DNA from: Acinetobacter lwoffii
GTDB taxonomy: Bacteria > Pseudomonadota > Gammaproteobacteria > Pseudomonadales > Moraxellaceae
Length of the DNA: 64,000 nucleotides
Direction of reading: 5' to 3'
Assembly (NCBI RefSeq): GCF_022967985.1
Contig: NZ_JALJVC010000013.1
Coordinates: 1-64,000, forward strand
The notes under the pieces were generated by a model that was not told the DNA's origin, searched no databases, and was given only the letters and a program-made list of their open reading frames with translations. A program made the translations under genes and the position numbers. Positions 1 through 11,024 of the stretch are shown here, piece by piece; position 1 is the stretch's first letter; each line of letters starts with the position of its first letter.

Positions 1-164
1 GGGTGTTTTTTTATGCGAAAAATTAAGTATTTAAAAATTATTAGTCGCGAAAGACTAGAAATTTAAAATCCGATTTGTATGTTTTTTGGTAAATCTGTGT
101 TATAAAAAATAAAACGGCATAAAAATTGCTTATAAAACGGGATTTTCTATTAAGGGGGGTAACA

Positions 165-1616
165 ATGAGATTATCAGTGGGCATAAAAATTGCGAACTCG
201 CTGTCATTAACTCCACAATTACAGCAAGCAATTCGGCTATTACAACTTTCAAGTCTGGAATTGGAGCAAGAAGTTCAGTTGCAACTTGATAGTAATCCTC
301 TATTAGAAAAAGTTGAAGAGCAAATTACCCTTGAAAGCTTATCTACAATTGAATCAAATAATGAAAATCACGATCTAACCAATGAACTTAATGCCGATCA
401 TCTTCCTGATGACTTACCTGTAGATACCGATTGGGATGATGTCTATACCCATCAACCTACAAGTCTGGGGGCAGCCGAGTTCGAAGAGCGTGAAGATAAT
501 CGTCAAGGACATCAGAGCCTGCAAGAATATATGCTAGAACAAATTAATCTGTTGAATTTTTCACAGGTTGATAAATTAATCGCTTATTGCATCGTGGATT
601 CTTTAGACGACAAAGGTTTTTTAGATGCAGAGTTAAGTGAAATTACTGTATCAGTACAACATTTACTCTCTTCTATGGGGTCTGAAGAAGAAATTGAAGA
701 TGATGAGGTTGCCGTTGTATTAAAGCATATTCAACGTTTGGATCCGGTGGGGGTAGGTTCTAGAAGCTTGGCAGAATGCCTATTGGTTCAACTTGATAAT
801 TTACCTGCGTCAACGCCTTGCCGAAATGATGCGATCAAACTTCTGCAACATTATGAATTGTTGATTACCAATGAGCTTCCTAAGCTGATCAAACAGACTG
901 GACTTAATCCGGAGCAGTTGCGCTGTGCTGTAGATTTGCTAAAAACATTAAAACCGCACCCGGGGCTGGAATTTGAAAACAAGGAATCTGATTATCAGGT
1001 GCCAGATGTCGTAGTGATGAAAAAGAATAACTGCTGGCAAGTCAATTTGAACTCGGATGTACTGCCAAAGTTACGCGTCAATTCTTTTTATGCCAAAATG
1101 ATTCGTCGTGCAGATCAAAGTGATGATAATCAGTACCTGCGTAATCAGATGCTTGAAGCGAAGAACTTCATTAAAAGTATCGATGAGCGGCATAAAACAT
1201 TATTAAAAGTCGCGACTTGTATTGTGGAACATCAAAAAATGTTCTTGGAAATTGGGGCAGAAGGCATGAAACCTTTGGTTTTAAGAGATATTGCTGAAGA
1301 AGTCGAATTGCATGAATCTACAGTTTCTCGCGTAACCACCAATAAATATATGCTGACCCCACGTGGATTGTTCGAGTTGAAATATTTCTTCTCGAGTCAT
1401 GTCGGGACTACTTCAGGTGGTGAAGCATCTTCTACTGCTATCCGCGCCAAAATCAAAAAACTGATTTCCGAAGAAAATGCCCGTAAGCCTCTGTCTGATA
1501 ATGCAATTGCCAATATGTTAAAAGATGAGGGCATTGATGTGGCACGACGTACGGTGGCGAAATATCGTGAATCGTTACATATTCCTTCATCTTCTGAGCG
1601 AAAAGTCTTGATCTAA
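165..1616 (+). CDS. rpoN: RNA polymerase sigma-54 factor RpoN
   Basis: Sigma-54 directs RNA polymerase to -24/-12 promoters and needs AAA+ activators to open DNA. The 482-residue product has the glutamine/leucine-rich N-terminal activator-contact region (LTPQLQQAIRLLQLSSLEL), an acidic linker around residues 60-110, a core-binding domain, a helix-turn-helix and the diagnostic RpoN box ARRTVAKYRE at about residues 459-468. Length is normal for the family. I place the start at the ATG at 165, which follows a strong AAGGGGGG ribosome-binding site; an in-frame TTG at 126 lies upstream of that site and is unlikely to be used. hpf follows, as in many proteobacterial rpoN loci, but a terminator separates the two. 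Confidence 0.96.
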   Translation: MRLSVGIKIANSLSLTPQLQQAIRLLQLSSLELEQEVQLQLDSNPLLEKVEEQITLESLSTIESNNENHDLTNELNADHLPDDLPVDTDWDDVYTHQPTSLGAAEFEEREDNRQGHQSLQEYMLEQINLLNFSQVDKLIAYCIVDSLDDKGFLDAELSEITVSVQHLLSSMGSEEEIEDDEVAVVLKHIQRLDPVGVGSRSLAECLLVQLDNLPASTPCRNDAIKLLQHYELLITNELPKLIKQTGLNPEQLRCAVDLLKTLKPHPGLEFENKESDYQVPDVVVMKKNNCWQVNLNSDVLPKLRVNSFYAKMIRRADQSDDNQYLRNQMLEAKNFIKSIDERHKTLLKVATCIVEHQKMFLEIGAEGMKPLVLRDIAEEVELHESTVSRVTTNKYMLTPRGLFELKYFFSSHVGTTSGGEASSTAIRAKIKKLISEENARKPLSDNAIANMLKDEGIDVARRTVAKYRESLHIPSSSERKVLI

Positions 1617-1639
1617 AATTTGAAATCTGGCTATTCTAG

Positions 1640-1674
1640 AGATTCATTATGACAGCATAATGAATCTTTTTTTC
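1640..1674 (+). terminator. Rho-independent terminator after rpoN
   Basis: A 12-bp perfect stem (AGATTCATTATG / CATAATGAATCT) with a 4-nt loop is followed by a run of seven T. It lies 24 bp after the rpoN stop, so hpf probably has its own promoter. Confidence 0.85.
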
Positions 1675-1801
1675 TTTTGAGGAGCAGTAAAAATGATTTG
1701 AGTCAGGACTTAAAATACGGATATTTTATTTATAAGTTGCTGTATTTAAATTATTTTATATTGTGACTCTTCTAATCCTAACGAAGGTGAGGGATAGAAC
1801 T

Positions 1802-2134
1802 ATGCAAATAACAATTCGTGGACATCATTTATCGATTACGCCAGCTATTGAAGAAAGTATAAAAACCAAGTTTTCACAGATGACGAAGCACCTGGATCAG
1901 GTGAATAGTATGCAAGTGAAACTCTCGAAAGATCATCAAATTGATAAACGCTCTAGAAAGGGCAGTAGTAATCATATCGCAGAGGCTATTATTCGATTAC
2001 CGGGCATTGAATTTTTTGCTCACGCCACCGCAGATGATATGTATACCTCAATTAAAATATTAACCGAAAAACTTAAACGGCAGATTGATCGATACCGGGA
2101 AATGCATTTACAGCAGCATCCTTTAGCCCTATAA
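1802..2134 (+). CDS. hpf: Short ribosome hibernation promoting factor (HPF/YfiA family)
   Basis: HPF binds the decoding region of 30S subunits and promotes inactive 100S ribosomes in stationary phase. The 110-residue product is the short form, with the beta-alpha-beta-beta-beta-alpha fold signature: MQITIRGHHLSITPAIEESI at the start, a central basic segment, then a long C-terminal helix ending in a His/Gln-rich tail. There is no C-terminal dimerisation domain as in long HPF. Start: the ATG at 1802 follows a GAAGGTGAGG purine stretch; an earlier in-frame start at 1763 would add 13 unconserved residues. The link to rpoN is common in gammaproteobacteria. Confidence 0.93.
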   Translation: MQITIRGHHLSITPAIEESIKTKFSQMTKHLDQVNSMQVKLSKDHQIDKRSRKGSSNHIAEAIIRLPGIEFFAHATADDMYTSIKILTEKLKRQIDRYREMHLQQHPLAL

Positions 2135-2147
2135 AGGACAAATGATG

Positions 2148-2178
2148 AAAAAGAGGTTTTAAAAGCCTCTTTTTTTTA
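2148..2178 (+). terminator. Rho-independent terminator after hpf
   Basis: The inverted repeat AAAGAGG / CCTCTTT with an AT-rich loop is followed by a T-run, 13 bp after the hpf stop. Confidence 0.8.
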
Positions 2179-2267
2179 TATATATAATGTATGGATCCAT
2201 GAATTATTTTTGCTATTTATAGTAAAATGGCTCGTTTTACACCCTTAGTCCTATAAGAGGTCTTGTG

Positions 2268-4484
<2,217 letters not shown>

Positions 4485-4501
4485 ATTTGTTGCATAAAAA
4501 T

Positions 4502-4527
4502 ACCGTCCTCTTAGGGCGGTTTTTTAT
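4502..4527 (+). terminator. Rho-independent terminator after hisG
   Basis: An ACCGTCC / GGGCGGT stem (one G-T pair) with a 5-nt loop and a T6 tail, 17 bp after the hisG stop. It closes the ibaG-murA-hisG unit before hisD. Confidence 0.8.
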
Positions 4528-4681
4528 TCGATTGAACATAAATACGATGTAAATTCTTTCATCAATTTTACCAAAAGTTATTTCCAATAAAACTCATAGG
4601 GCTAGAGCACTATAGCTGCCGACAAAAGTCTGGAAAACAGGTAAACTAAAGCCTTCGAATTCAAACCTGATGGGTAAATTG

Positions 4682-5974
4682 ATGCGACGTTTATCGACCC
4701 AAGATCAAAACTTCAAGCAAGTATTTGCTGACTTGTTGGCTTTTGAAACTGTTAATGATCCTGAACTTTTAAAAACTGTAGATCAAATTATTGCTGATGT
4801 TCGTCAGCATGGTGATGCTCAAGTTCTTAAACTCACTCAACAGTTCGATCGACATCCGGCACATCAATTTTCAGATTTAGAGTTAAGCCAAGAGCAACTA
4901 CAAGCTGCCTTTGAGGGCTTAACAACTGAAGTGCGCGAAGCTTTGGAGCTTGCTGCAGTACGCGTGCGTGAGTTTCATCAGGTACAAAAACAGGACGGCT
5001 GGACCTATGTCGATGCTTTGGGGAATACGCTCGGTCAGAAAGTGACCCCATTGGGTCGTGTCGGGATTTATGTACCGGGTGGTCTGGCGTCTTATCCATC
5101 TTCAGTATTGATGAATGCGGTGCCTGCACATGTCGCAGGTGTACCGGAAATTATTATGGTGGTGCCTGCGCCGAATGGTGATTTAAACCCATTGGTACTG
5201 GCGGCTGCATATCTGGCAGGTGTGACGCGTGTCTTTACCATTGGTGGTGCACAAGCAGTTGCGGCCTTGGCTTATGGTACCGAAACTGTCCCAGCAGTAG
5301 ATAAAATTACCGGCCCAGGTAACCGTTTTGTTGCTGCGGCGAAACGTGCGGTATTTGGTCAGGTCGGCATCGACATGATTGCAGGGCCTTCTGAAATTTT
5401 GGTATATGCCGAAGGCCAAAATAATGCTGAATGGCTGGCGATGGATTTACTTTCGCAAGCTGAGCATGACACTGTGGCACAAGCCATTTTCATCACACCA
5501 GATGAACAGTTGCTAAATGCCGTTGAACAGGCAATAGAAATGCATCTGGCAACATTGCCAAAGGCAGAAATTGCCCGTACTTCGATTGCCAATCGTGGTG
5601 CTTTGGTGCTCGTAAAAGACCGTCAGGAAGCATCGGATTTGATTAATCAGGTGGCACCTGAGCATTTGATGTTATGTTTAGATGATGCAGAAGCAATGTC
5701 TGATAGCATTCGTCATGCAGGTGCAATCTTTATGGGTCGTTATACGCCTGAAGCCATTGGTGATTACTGTGCCGGGCCAAACCATGTCTTGCCAACTTCA
5801 GGTACTGCGCGCTTTTCATCGCCACTTGGTGTCTATGATTTCCAGAAGCGTTCAAGTTTGATCATGTGCTCACAAGAAGGTGTAAAAACTTTAGCAAAAA
5901 CTGCGGATATCTTGGCGCAACAAGAGAACTTGGATGCACATGCACAGTCAGCACGTTATCGTTATCAATCATAA
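4682..5974 (+). CDS. hisD: Histidinol dehydrogenase
   Basis: HisD performs the last two steps of histidine synthesis, oxidising L-histidinol to L-histidine with two NAD+ and a catalytic zinc. The 430-residue protein carries the family blocks [33 protein letters not shown] and [16 protein letters not shown], and ends close to the normal length. I favour the ATG at 4682 (MRRLSTQ) over an ATG at 4670; neither has a strong Shine-Dalgarno. It is followed by a repeat-containing spacer and then hisC. The hisG-hisD-hisC order without the rest of the his genes is the dispersed arrangement of Acinetobacter and pseudomonads. Confidence 0.96.
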   Translation: MRRLSTQDQNFKQVFADLLAFETVNDPELLKTVDQIIADVRQHGDAQVLKLTQQFDRHPAHQFSDLELSQEQLQAAFEGLTTEVREALELAAVRVREFHQVQKQDGWTYVDALGNTLGQKVTPLGRVGIYVPGGLASYPSSVLMNAVPAHVAGVPEIIMVVPAPNGDLNPLVLAAAYLAGVTRVFTIGGAQAVAALAYGTETVPAVDKITGPGNRFVAAAKRAVFGQVGIDMIAGPSEILVYAEGQNNAEWLAMDLLSQAEHDTVAQAIFITPDEQLLNAVEQAIEMHLATLPKAEIARTSIANRGALVLVKDRQEASDLINQVAPEHLMLCLDDAEAMSDSIRHAGAIFMGRYTPEAIGDYCAGPNHVLPTSGTARFSSPLGVYDFQKRSSLIMCSQEGVKTLAKTADILAQQENLDAHAQSARYRYQS

Positions 5975-5984
5975 ATAGCATTAC

Positions 5985-6108
5985 AACCTCTCCCTGACCC
6001 TCTCCTAAAAGGAGAGGAGAATTTAAACCACAAAAATCTTGTGTCTTTAGTAATGAAAATTCCTCTCTTGCGCCATATATGGCTCAGGGAGAGGTTAGGA
6101 GAGGGTTT
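5985..6108 (+). repeat. Intergenic inverted-repeat element between hisD and hisC (copy 1)
   Basis: The 13-bp sequence AACCTCTCCCTGA (5985-5997) is perfectly inverted as TCAGGGAGAGGTT (about 6083-6095), and each arm also holds its own smaller hairpin: CTCTCC-TAAA-AGGAGAG near 5999-6016, and GCCATATATGGC within the right arm. The left arm closely matches 28908-28941, and a related CCCTCC/GGAGGG hairpin lies at 7259-7279. This looks like a dispersed, non-coding, REP- or MITE-like repeat. No ORF is present. Confidence 0.7.
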
Positions 6109-6122
6109 AAAGAGAATACAAA

Positions 6123-7211
6123 ATGAATATCACAACAGAACAAATGCGTTTTTGGAGTCCTGAAGTACGTGAATTAAAACCGTATACTCCAGGCGAACAA
6201 CCAAAAATCCAGAATATTTTAAAACTTAATACTAATGAAAATCCGTATCCACCTTCACCCAAAGTGGTAGAAGCGGTTCAAAAGGTACTTGCGAATTCGG
6301 CAGATGTTTTGCGTTTGTATCCAGACCCTGATGCATCAGAGTTGAAACAGGCGATCGCTAAACAACAAAATGTACCTGTTGAAACCGTCTTTGTTGGCAA
6401 TGGCTCAGATGAAGTCTTGGCGCATATTTTTAAAGCATTTTTTGTTCAAGAAAAACCTGTACTTTATCCAGATATTACCTATAGTTTCTATCCAGTTTAT
6501 AGTCAGTTTTTTGGCGTCAAAACCAAAATCTTGCCATTAAATGATGACTTTGAAATTGTTGTGGATGACTATAAACAGGCTAATGGCGGCATTATTATTA
6601 CTAATCCTAATGCGCCGACCAGTATTGATCTAGGTTTGGCTGCGATTGAAGAAATTCTGCAAGCCAATCCGGATTCAGTGGTGGTGATTGATGAAGCCTA
6701 TGTGGATTTTGGTGCTGAATCAGCAGTTAAGCTGGTTGAGAAATATGAAAACTTAGTCGTATGTCAAACCACATCGAAGTCACGTTCTCTTGCAGGTCTG
6801 CGAGTAGGTTTCGCGATTGCCCAGCCACATTTGATTGTAGCACTTGAAGCAGTCAAAAATAGCTTTAACTCCTATCCGATGGACCGTTTTGCAATTGCAG
6901 CAGCGGTCGCATCATTTGAAGATCAAACCTACTTTGAAGCACAAAATCAGAAAGTCATTGCTAGCCGTGAAAAGTTAGTTTCCCAATTAAATGGGCTTGG
7001 TTTTAAAGTTTTACCATCGAGTGCTAACTTTATTTTTGCCTCATTGCCATCTAAGGATGCAGGCGAACTTGCAAGTGAGTTGCGTGAACGTGGCATTATC
7101 GTACGTTATTTTAACAAGCCACGTATTAACCAGTTCTTAAGAATTACTATTGGCACAGATGAGCAAAATCAGCGTTTAGTCGACACGCTAAAAAATGAGA
7201 TTTTAGCTTAA
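6123..7211 (+). CDS. hisC: Histidinol-phosphate aminotransferase
   Basis: HisC is a class I/II PLP aminotransferase that converts imidazole-acetol phosphate and glutamate to histidinol phosphate. The 362-residue protein has the N-terminal [12 protein letters not shown] motif, the nucleotide-cofactor segment [15 protein letters not shown], the IDEAYVDFG block and the PLP-binding Lys in [16 protein letters not shown] (about residue 219). The start is the only reasonable ATG after the intergenic repeat, although its ribosome-binding site (AGAGAATACAAA) is modest. Sequence character is of the bacterial HisC2-type family. Confidence 0.95.
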   Translation: MNITTEQMRFWSPEVRELKPYTPGEQPKIQNILKLNTNENPYPPSPKVVEAVQKVLANSADVLRLYPDPDASELKQAIAKQQNVPVETVFVGNGSDEVLAHIFKAFFVQEKPVLYPDITYSFYPVYSQFFGVKTKILPLNDDFEIVVDDYKQANGGIIITNPNAPTSIDLGLAAIEEILQANPDSVVVIDEAYVDFGAESAVKLVEKYENLVVCQTTSKSRSLAGLRVGFAIAQPHLIVALEAVKNSFNSYPMDRFAIAAAVASFEDQTYFEAQNQKVIASREKLVSQLNGLGFKVLPSSANFIFASLPSKDAGELASELRERGIIVRYFNKPRINQFLRITIGTDEQNQRLVDTLKNEILA

Positions 7212-7258
7212 TCTCCTATAAAAGAAGGATTTTCTTAGTTTTATTGAATTAGAGGATT

Positions 7259-7279
7259 CCCTCCTTTACTAAAGGAGGG
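7259..7279. repeat. CCCTCC/GGAGGG hairpin related to the dispersed repeat (copy 2)
   Basis: A perfect 10-bp inverted repeat, CCCTCCTTTA / TAAAGGAGGG with a one-base centre, lies in the hisC-pabB spacer. Its purine/pyrimidine pattern and the following GTGAGGGT resemble the elements at 5985-6108 and 28908-28941, so I group them tentatively. Confidence 0.5.
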
Positions 7280-7296
7280 TGAGGGTGGATTTGTAG

Positions 7297-7326
7297 AAAA
7301 AAGCGAATCAAATGATTCGCTTTTTT
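7297..7326. terminator. Bidirectional terminator between hisC and pabB
   Basis: AAAAAAGCGAATCA / TGATTCGCTTTTTT forms a long symmetrical stem with T-runs on both strands, between two converging genes and ending 2 bp before the pabB stop codon. Confidence 0.88.
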
Positions 7327-7328
7327 AT

Positions 7329-8660
7329 TTATTCAGGCTGATACCACGTATTCAATAGATTCAGCATCGCTGAAACTTTATCAAAGCATTCCTGATATTC
7401 CGCATCACAATCCGAAGAAATGGTAATACCACCACCCGCCCATAAAGAAACATCTTCTTGATATTTTTGGATGGAACGAATCAGAATATTCCAGGAACCG
7501 GTACCATCAAAATTAAAATAACCCATTGATCCACAATAAGCCCCACGTGCTGCACCTTCCAATTCAGCGATAATCTGCATGGCACGAATTTTAGGTGCAC
7601 CCGTAATTGAGCCACCTGGTAGGGCTGACATTAACACCTCGAAAGGATTGATATCTGCTTTTAAGGTCGCTTCAACTTCGCTCACCATATGATGCACTTG
7701 ATTAAAACTTTCGATATTAAATAATTTGGGTGTTTTAACCGAGCCTGTTTCCGCATAAATACTTAAATCATTACGTAATAAATCCACAATCATGACATTT
7801 TCTGCTTGATCTTTTTCCGATGCTTTTAAGATTTGTTTAGATTGTTCATCCAGCACGGGATCTGTATAGCGTGGCATGGTGCCTTTAATTGGTTTAGTGA
7901 TAATTTTCCGATTTTTTTCAAAGTCAATAAATAACTCGGGTGAGCAACTGAGTAATTCAAAATCACCAATACGCAAATAACCCGCATAGGGGGCTTCGGT
8001 TAATGCCCAGAATGCTTGGGCAGTGGCTAAGAGGGAGCCTTGGGCACGACCTTTAAACTCTTGGGTCAGATTAATCTGATAGCAGTCACCTGCAACAATA
8101 TAGTCCTGAATTTTCTGAAAAGCCTGAGTATAGACAGATTTAGTCCAGCGTGAGGTACAAGGATTTTTTAAATGAAATGTCGAGTGAATTTTATCTTGAT
8201 TAAGTAAGTTCTGAATATGATTGTAAAGCTGTTCTGCTTGTGGATCATCACTATAGAACATCCAGCCATCAGGGGTTGGTTTAATGTAGGAAGGAAATTG
8301 ACCAATAAATAAACTAGGTTGAGGGCGATCTGAATACTGAATATATTGTTGAGCCGCATAATCGTAGCCGATAAAACCGACATAACCTCCACGAAAGCCA
8401 TTCTCTTGAGGAGTTTTTAATGCATCGATTGCTAAATTAAACTCAGATGGTCTGGGCTGATAGTGTTCAATCCCTGTTCTTTTAAAAGACTGAATTTGTG
8501 ATGTCTGGGCAATAAAATATTCTTGAGCGCAGCAGGCAATAAAAGGCTGACCATTATTATTTAAATACACCAGATGATCCAATGTCTTCAATGCGGATAA
8601 TAGATCTGCAACCAGACGAGATTCAAACTTTAAGGGACGATGATAGAGAGCTTCGGTCAT
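7329..8660 (-). CDS. pabB: Aminodeoxychorismate synthase component I
   Basis: PabB aminates chorismate to 4-amino-4-deoxychorismate for folate synthesis, using ammonia supplied by the PabA glutaminase. The 443-residue protein belongs to the chorismate-binding (TrpE/PabB) family. The PIKGTMPR motif, in which Lys forms the covalent intermediate, separates PabB from anthranilate synthase (PIAGT). Further blocks are DLLRNDLS, ALPGGSITGAPKIRAMQII and the C-terminal GGGITISSDCDAEYQE. pabA and pabC are not adjacent. No clear Shine-Dalgarno precedes the ATG at 8660. Confidence 0.94.
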   Translation of the reverse strand: MTEALYHRPLKFESRLVADLLSALKTLDHLVYLNNNGQPFIACCAQEYFIAQTSQIQSFKRTGIEHYQPRPSEFNLAIDALKTPQENGFRGGYVGFIGYDYAAQQYIQYSDRPQPSLFIGQFPSYIKPTPDGWMFYSDDPQAEQLYNHIQNLLNQDKIHSTFHLKNPCTSRWTKSVYTQAFQKIQDYIVAGDCYQINLTQEFKGRAQGSLLATAQAFWALTEAPYAGYLRIGDFELLSCSPELFIDFEKNRKIITKPIKGTMPRYTDPVLDEQSKQILKASEKDQAENVMIVDLLRNDLSIYAETGSVKTPKLFNIESFNQVHHMVSEVEATLKADINPFEVLMSALPGGSITGAPKIRAMQIIAELEGAARGAYCGSMGYFNFDGTGSWNILIRSIQKYQEDVSLWAGGGITISSDCDAEYQECFDKVSAMLNLLNTWYQPE

Positions 8661-8772
8661 TCAGTTATGGAGAGTTCGATATGACTTACTATTTTATATC
8701 AAGAAGCCAGGAAAATATTTTTAAATCATGAAATACCGTTTATCGGTAAGCGACAGATTGCGACCAACAACA

Positions 8773-8801
8773 GTTGATCAAAATTTGACTCGACGCTAAT
8801 T
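8773..8801 (+). promoter_or_regulatory. Candidate sigma-70 promoter for the fil cluster
   Basis: TTGATC and TAATTT are separated by 17 bp in the 259-bp gap before the DUF6160 gene. The -10 match is only moderate, so this is a candidate read by eye. Confidence 0.35.
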
Positions 8802-8815
8802 TAAGTGGGCTAGCA

Positions 8816-8881
8816 AATTACTCAAGGAAAGATGCTTAAGCTGTCAGAAAATAAAAAATACAGCCTAAACACTGAGTAATT
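8816..8881 (+). promoter_or_regulatory. Structured 5' leader upstream of the DUF6160 gene
   Basis: Two nested inverted repeats, AATTACTCA / TGAGTAATT (outer, 9 bp perfect) and GCTTAAGCTGT / ACAGCCTAAAC (inner, 9 of 11 positions paired), enclose an A-rich loop. The structure ends about 27 bp before the GGGAGAG ribosome-binding site (8908-8914). It has no T-run, so it is more likely an RNA stability or regulatory fold, or an operator, than a terminator. Confidence 0.5.
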
Positions 8882-8919
8882 CACAACCAAAAAAAATAGT
8901 ACTCTTGGGAGAGTAAACA

Positions 8920-9969
8920 ATGAAAAAATTTACAAAATTAGTTTTAGCGACTTCAGTTGCATTTAGTGCCAATGCGATGGCGATGCAAGCAATGGATGAT
9001 GCATCTCTAAGCGAAACAACGGGTCAAGACGGTTTGACAATTGGTATTGGCATCTCGAAAATTGCTATTGAAAAATTATTTATCCATGATAACGACGGTT
9101 TAGCGCCAAAAGGTGTTGCAAATGAGGCGGGTTTCGGAGGTACTTCTACAGCAGGTGCGATCGTAATCCGTGGTAAGACTGATACAGCACCTGATGCTGC
9201 TGCTCTTGCTGATCCTACTACTGCAACGCATGGTGTAGTAATCGGTGCCAATTATGACAATAATGGTGCCTATTTACTTGCATCCCGTAACCTTGCTGAC
9301 TTGGTAATTGATTCGGATGCTGGTGCTGGTAATCCTTTCATTAATGTTGCTGCACAAGTATCGGGTCTAGATATCAAAGTTGGCCGAATTGGTGTAACTG
9401 CATCTGGTACAGATGATCCGGATTCGATTCGTCGAGGTGGTGCCGGTGTTGTAAACGACATCATTAGTGGTTTTGACGTTAAAACTGGTGTGATAAATGC
9501 CAATATTCAACTGGGTGCTGCTCCACAAGGCGCTATGATCAAGATGAATAGTGTAATGGTAGGTGGTCTAGAAATTAAAAACCTAGGTATTTTAGATAAC
9601 TCGTCTAAAAATAAAGCAGTGGGGCTTGTAGGTACGACTCCAGTGACTACACGTGAAGCCGGTGAGATTTTTGTTGAAAGTATCAAAATTGCAGATGCGG
9701 ATTCTAATAATTTAACCATTAGTCAGAATATTTCTGTATATAACGATGCTTATGTAGGTACTACAGCTCAGTTAGGTAAGGCAGCGCATGTTCGTATTGT
9801 AAGTAATGATACTGGGGCGAAAGACCAATACATTAAAGGTATTCATTTAGGTAACCGTGAAGCAAGATCATCAATTGGTGATATGGAAGTTCAAGGTTTA
9901 CAAACTTTCTACTCTCAAGCTCAAGGTAGTTATACTAAAGGCGCAATTATTACCATTTCGGGTCACTAA
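8920..9969 (+). CDS. Secreted DUF6160-type protein, first gene of the fil cluster
   Basis: This 349-residue protein starts with a clear Sec signal peptide (MKKFTKLVLATSVAFSANAMA, cleavage near residues 19-21). Directly after it comes DDASLSETTGQDGL, a motif shared by Acinetobacter surface proteins of the DUF6160 type, then a Gly/Asn/Asp/Ala-rich body with many alternating hydrophobic residues expected to form beta structure, and almost no cysteine. The C-terminus reads YTKGAIITISGH. By position it would be filA. A strong terminator follows at 9981-10010, so it can be expressed well above the downstream genes, as expected for a structural subunit. Its function is unknown; I infer that it is the exported substrate or fibre component of this cluster. 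Confidence 0.75.
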   Translation: MKKFTKLVLATSVAFSANAMAMQAMDDASLSETTGQDGLTIGIGISKIAIEKLFIHDNDGLAPKGVANEAGFGGTSTAGAIVIRGKTDTAPDAAALADPTTATHGVVIGANYDNNGAYLLASRNLADLVIDSDAGAGNPFINVAAQVSGLDIKVGRIGVTASGTDDPDSIRRGGAGVVNDIISGFDVKTGVINANIQLGAAPQGAMIKMNSVMVGGLEIKNLGILDNSSKNKAVGLVGTTPVTTREAGEIFVESIKIADADSNNLTISQNISVYNDAYVGTTAQLGKAAHVRIVSNDTGAKDQYIKGIHLGNREARSSIGDMEVQGLQTFYSQAQGSYTKGAIITISGH

Positions 9970-9980
9970 TCTTTATTTTA

Positions 9981-10010
9981 AAAAAGCGCGTGTTTACACG
10001 CGCTTTTTTA
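9981..10010 (+). terminator. Terminator separating the DUF6160 gene from the export genes
   Basis: AAAAAGCGCGTG / CACGCGCTTTTT is a GC-rich perfect stem with a 4-nt loop and a T-run, 12 bp after the stop codon. Partial read-through would give high expression of the first gene and low expression of the rest. Confidence 0.88.
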
Positions 10011-10156
10011 TGACTATCTCACTTATCTAAAAAATAAAAAAAATACTGTATTTTTTTGAAAAAGCAGGTATCTTTCTAGTTACAGGGAAGTAGAGTGAAT
10101 GCTCTATAAAAAGAAAAATAGGCACATCATGCCCATTATAAGAAAAGTTAATAATT

Positions 10157-10990
10157 ATGTTAGAGATCGCGTTGGGCTCGGCGTTGATGTATTACGCTGC
10201 CAAAGAAGCTCTGGATATCAAAAAACAGTCGAATGGGGCTGTTCACTATACTGAAGTTCTTGATTCAAGAAATGACTCTTTTGTGCGTATGCACCGTGAA
10301 ACTGTAGAAGTAAAACCGGCACTTCTAGATCAGTTTCAGGGCATTGTACGTCAAGCTTATGATTATAGTTGTGGTTCAGCAGCACTTACGACCCTCCTCA
10401 ATGGTTATGTCGGTACGCAGCTGGATGAGCAGCAAGTCATGAGTGGGCTAATGAAATTCGGTGAAACAGATAAAATTGTTGAACGCCGTAGTTTTTCTCT
10501 GCTTGATATGAAGCGCTTTGTTTCAGCCTTAGGGTTGGAAAGTGGAGGCTATCGAGGAGAGTTCAAAGATTTAGTCAATCAAGATCAGCCTGCCATTGTT
10601 CCGATTTCTTATGCGGGATTTAAGCATTTTGTAGTTTATAAAGGTTATAAAAATGGCCGGGTTTATGTTGCAGATCCGGCACTTGGTAATATCAGTTTTG
10701 AGGAACGGCGTTTTCAGGATATTTGGGAAAATAACACTTTGTTCCTGATTAATGTACCTGAACAATATCGCAAAAATTTTCTAGCATTAAAAGAATCAGA
10801 TATGCGCCATGTAGAAGATGCTACGATCAATCGCTATGCCTTGGTTGACATGCAGTATCCACAATTTTATATGGACAAAATTGCTGATAAAGCTTCTACG
10901 ATCCGTATGGACCGTAATCGTAATACAGAGTCAGAACAATTTGGGGAATATCAACATAACTTCCTGAGACTGTATTACAAGAATAAATAA
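10157..10990 (+). CDS. C39-like cysteine peptidase of the fil cluster
   Basis: This 277-residue protein has the papain-like C39 fold signature: the Cys block DYSCGSAALTTLLNGY (Cys72), a His in FKHFVVYKGY (His157) and an Asp in YVADPALGN (Asp173), with correct order and spacing for a catalytic triad. C39 enzymes usually cut after a double-Gly-like leader. The N-terminus (LEIALGSALMYYAAKEAL) is hydrophobic and could be an uncleaved anchor or weak signal, placing the enzyme in the periplasm. There is no ABC transporter domain, so this is a stand-alone peptidase like FapD of the Pseudomonas functional-amyloid operon. By position it would be filB. The likely substrate is a neighbouring secreted protein (inference). 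Confidence 0.8.
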   Translation: MLEIALGSALMYYAAKEALDIKKQSNGAVHYTEVLDSRNDSFVRMHRETVEVKPALLDQFQGIVRQAYDYSCGSAALTTLLNGYVGTQLDEQQVMSGLMKFGETDKIVERRSFSLLDMKRFVSALGLESGGYRGEFKDLVNQDQPAIVPISYAGFKHFVVYKGYKNGRVYVADPALGNISFEERRFQDIWENNTLFLINVPEQYRKNFLALKESDMRHVEDATINRYALVDMQYPQFYMDKIADKASTIRMDRNRNTESEQFGEYQHNFLRLYYKNK

Positions 10991-11024
10991 AACGAAAAAC
11001 AGTAATAAAAATTAAAATGGTGAA

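Noticed and set aside
1-164. Possible small gene or partial upstream gene at the left edge
   Set aside because: No open frame with a start and ribosome-binding site is present; only a small TAGTC/GACTA hairpin (42-57) is seen.
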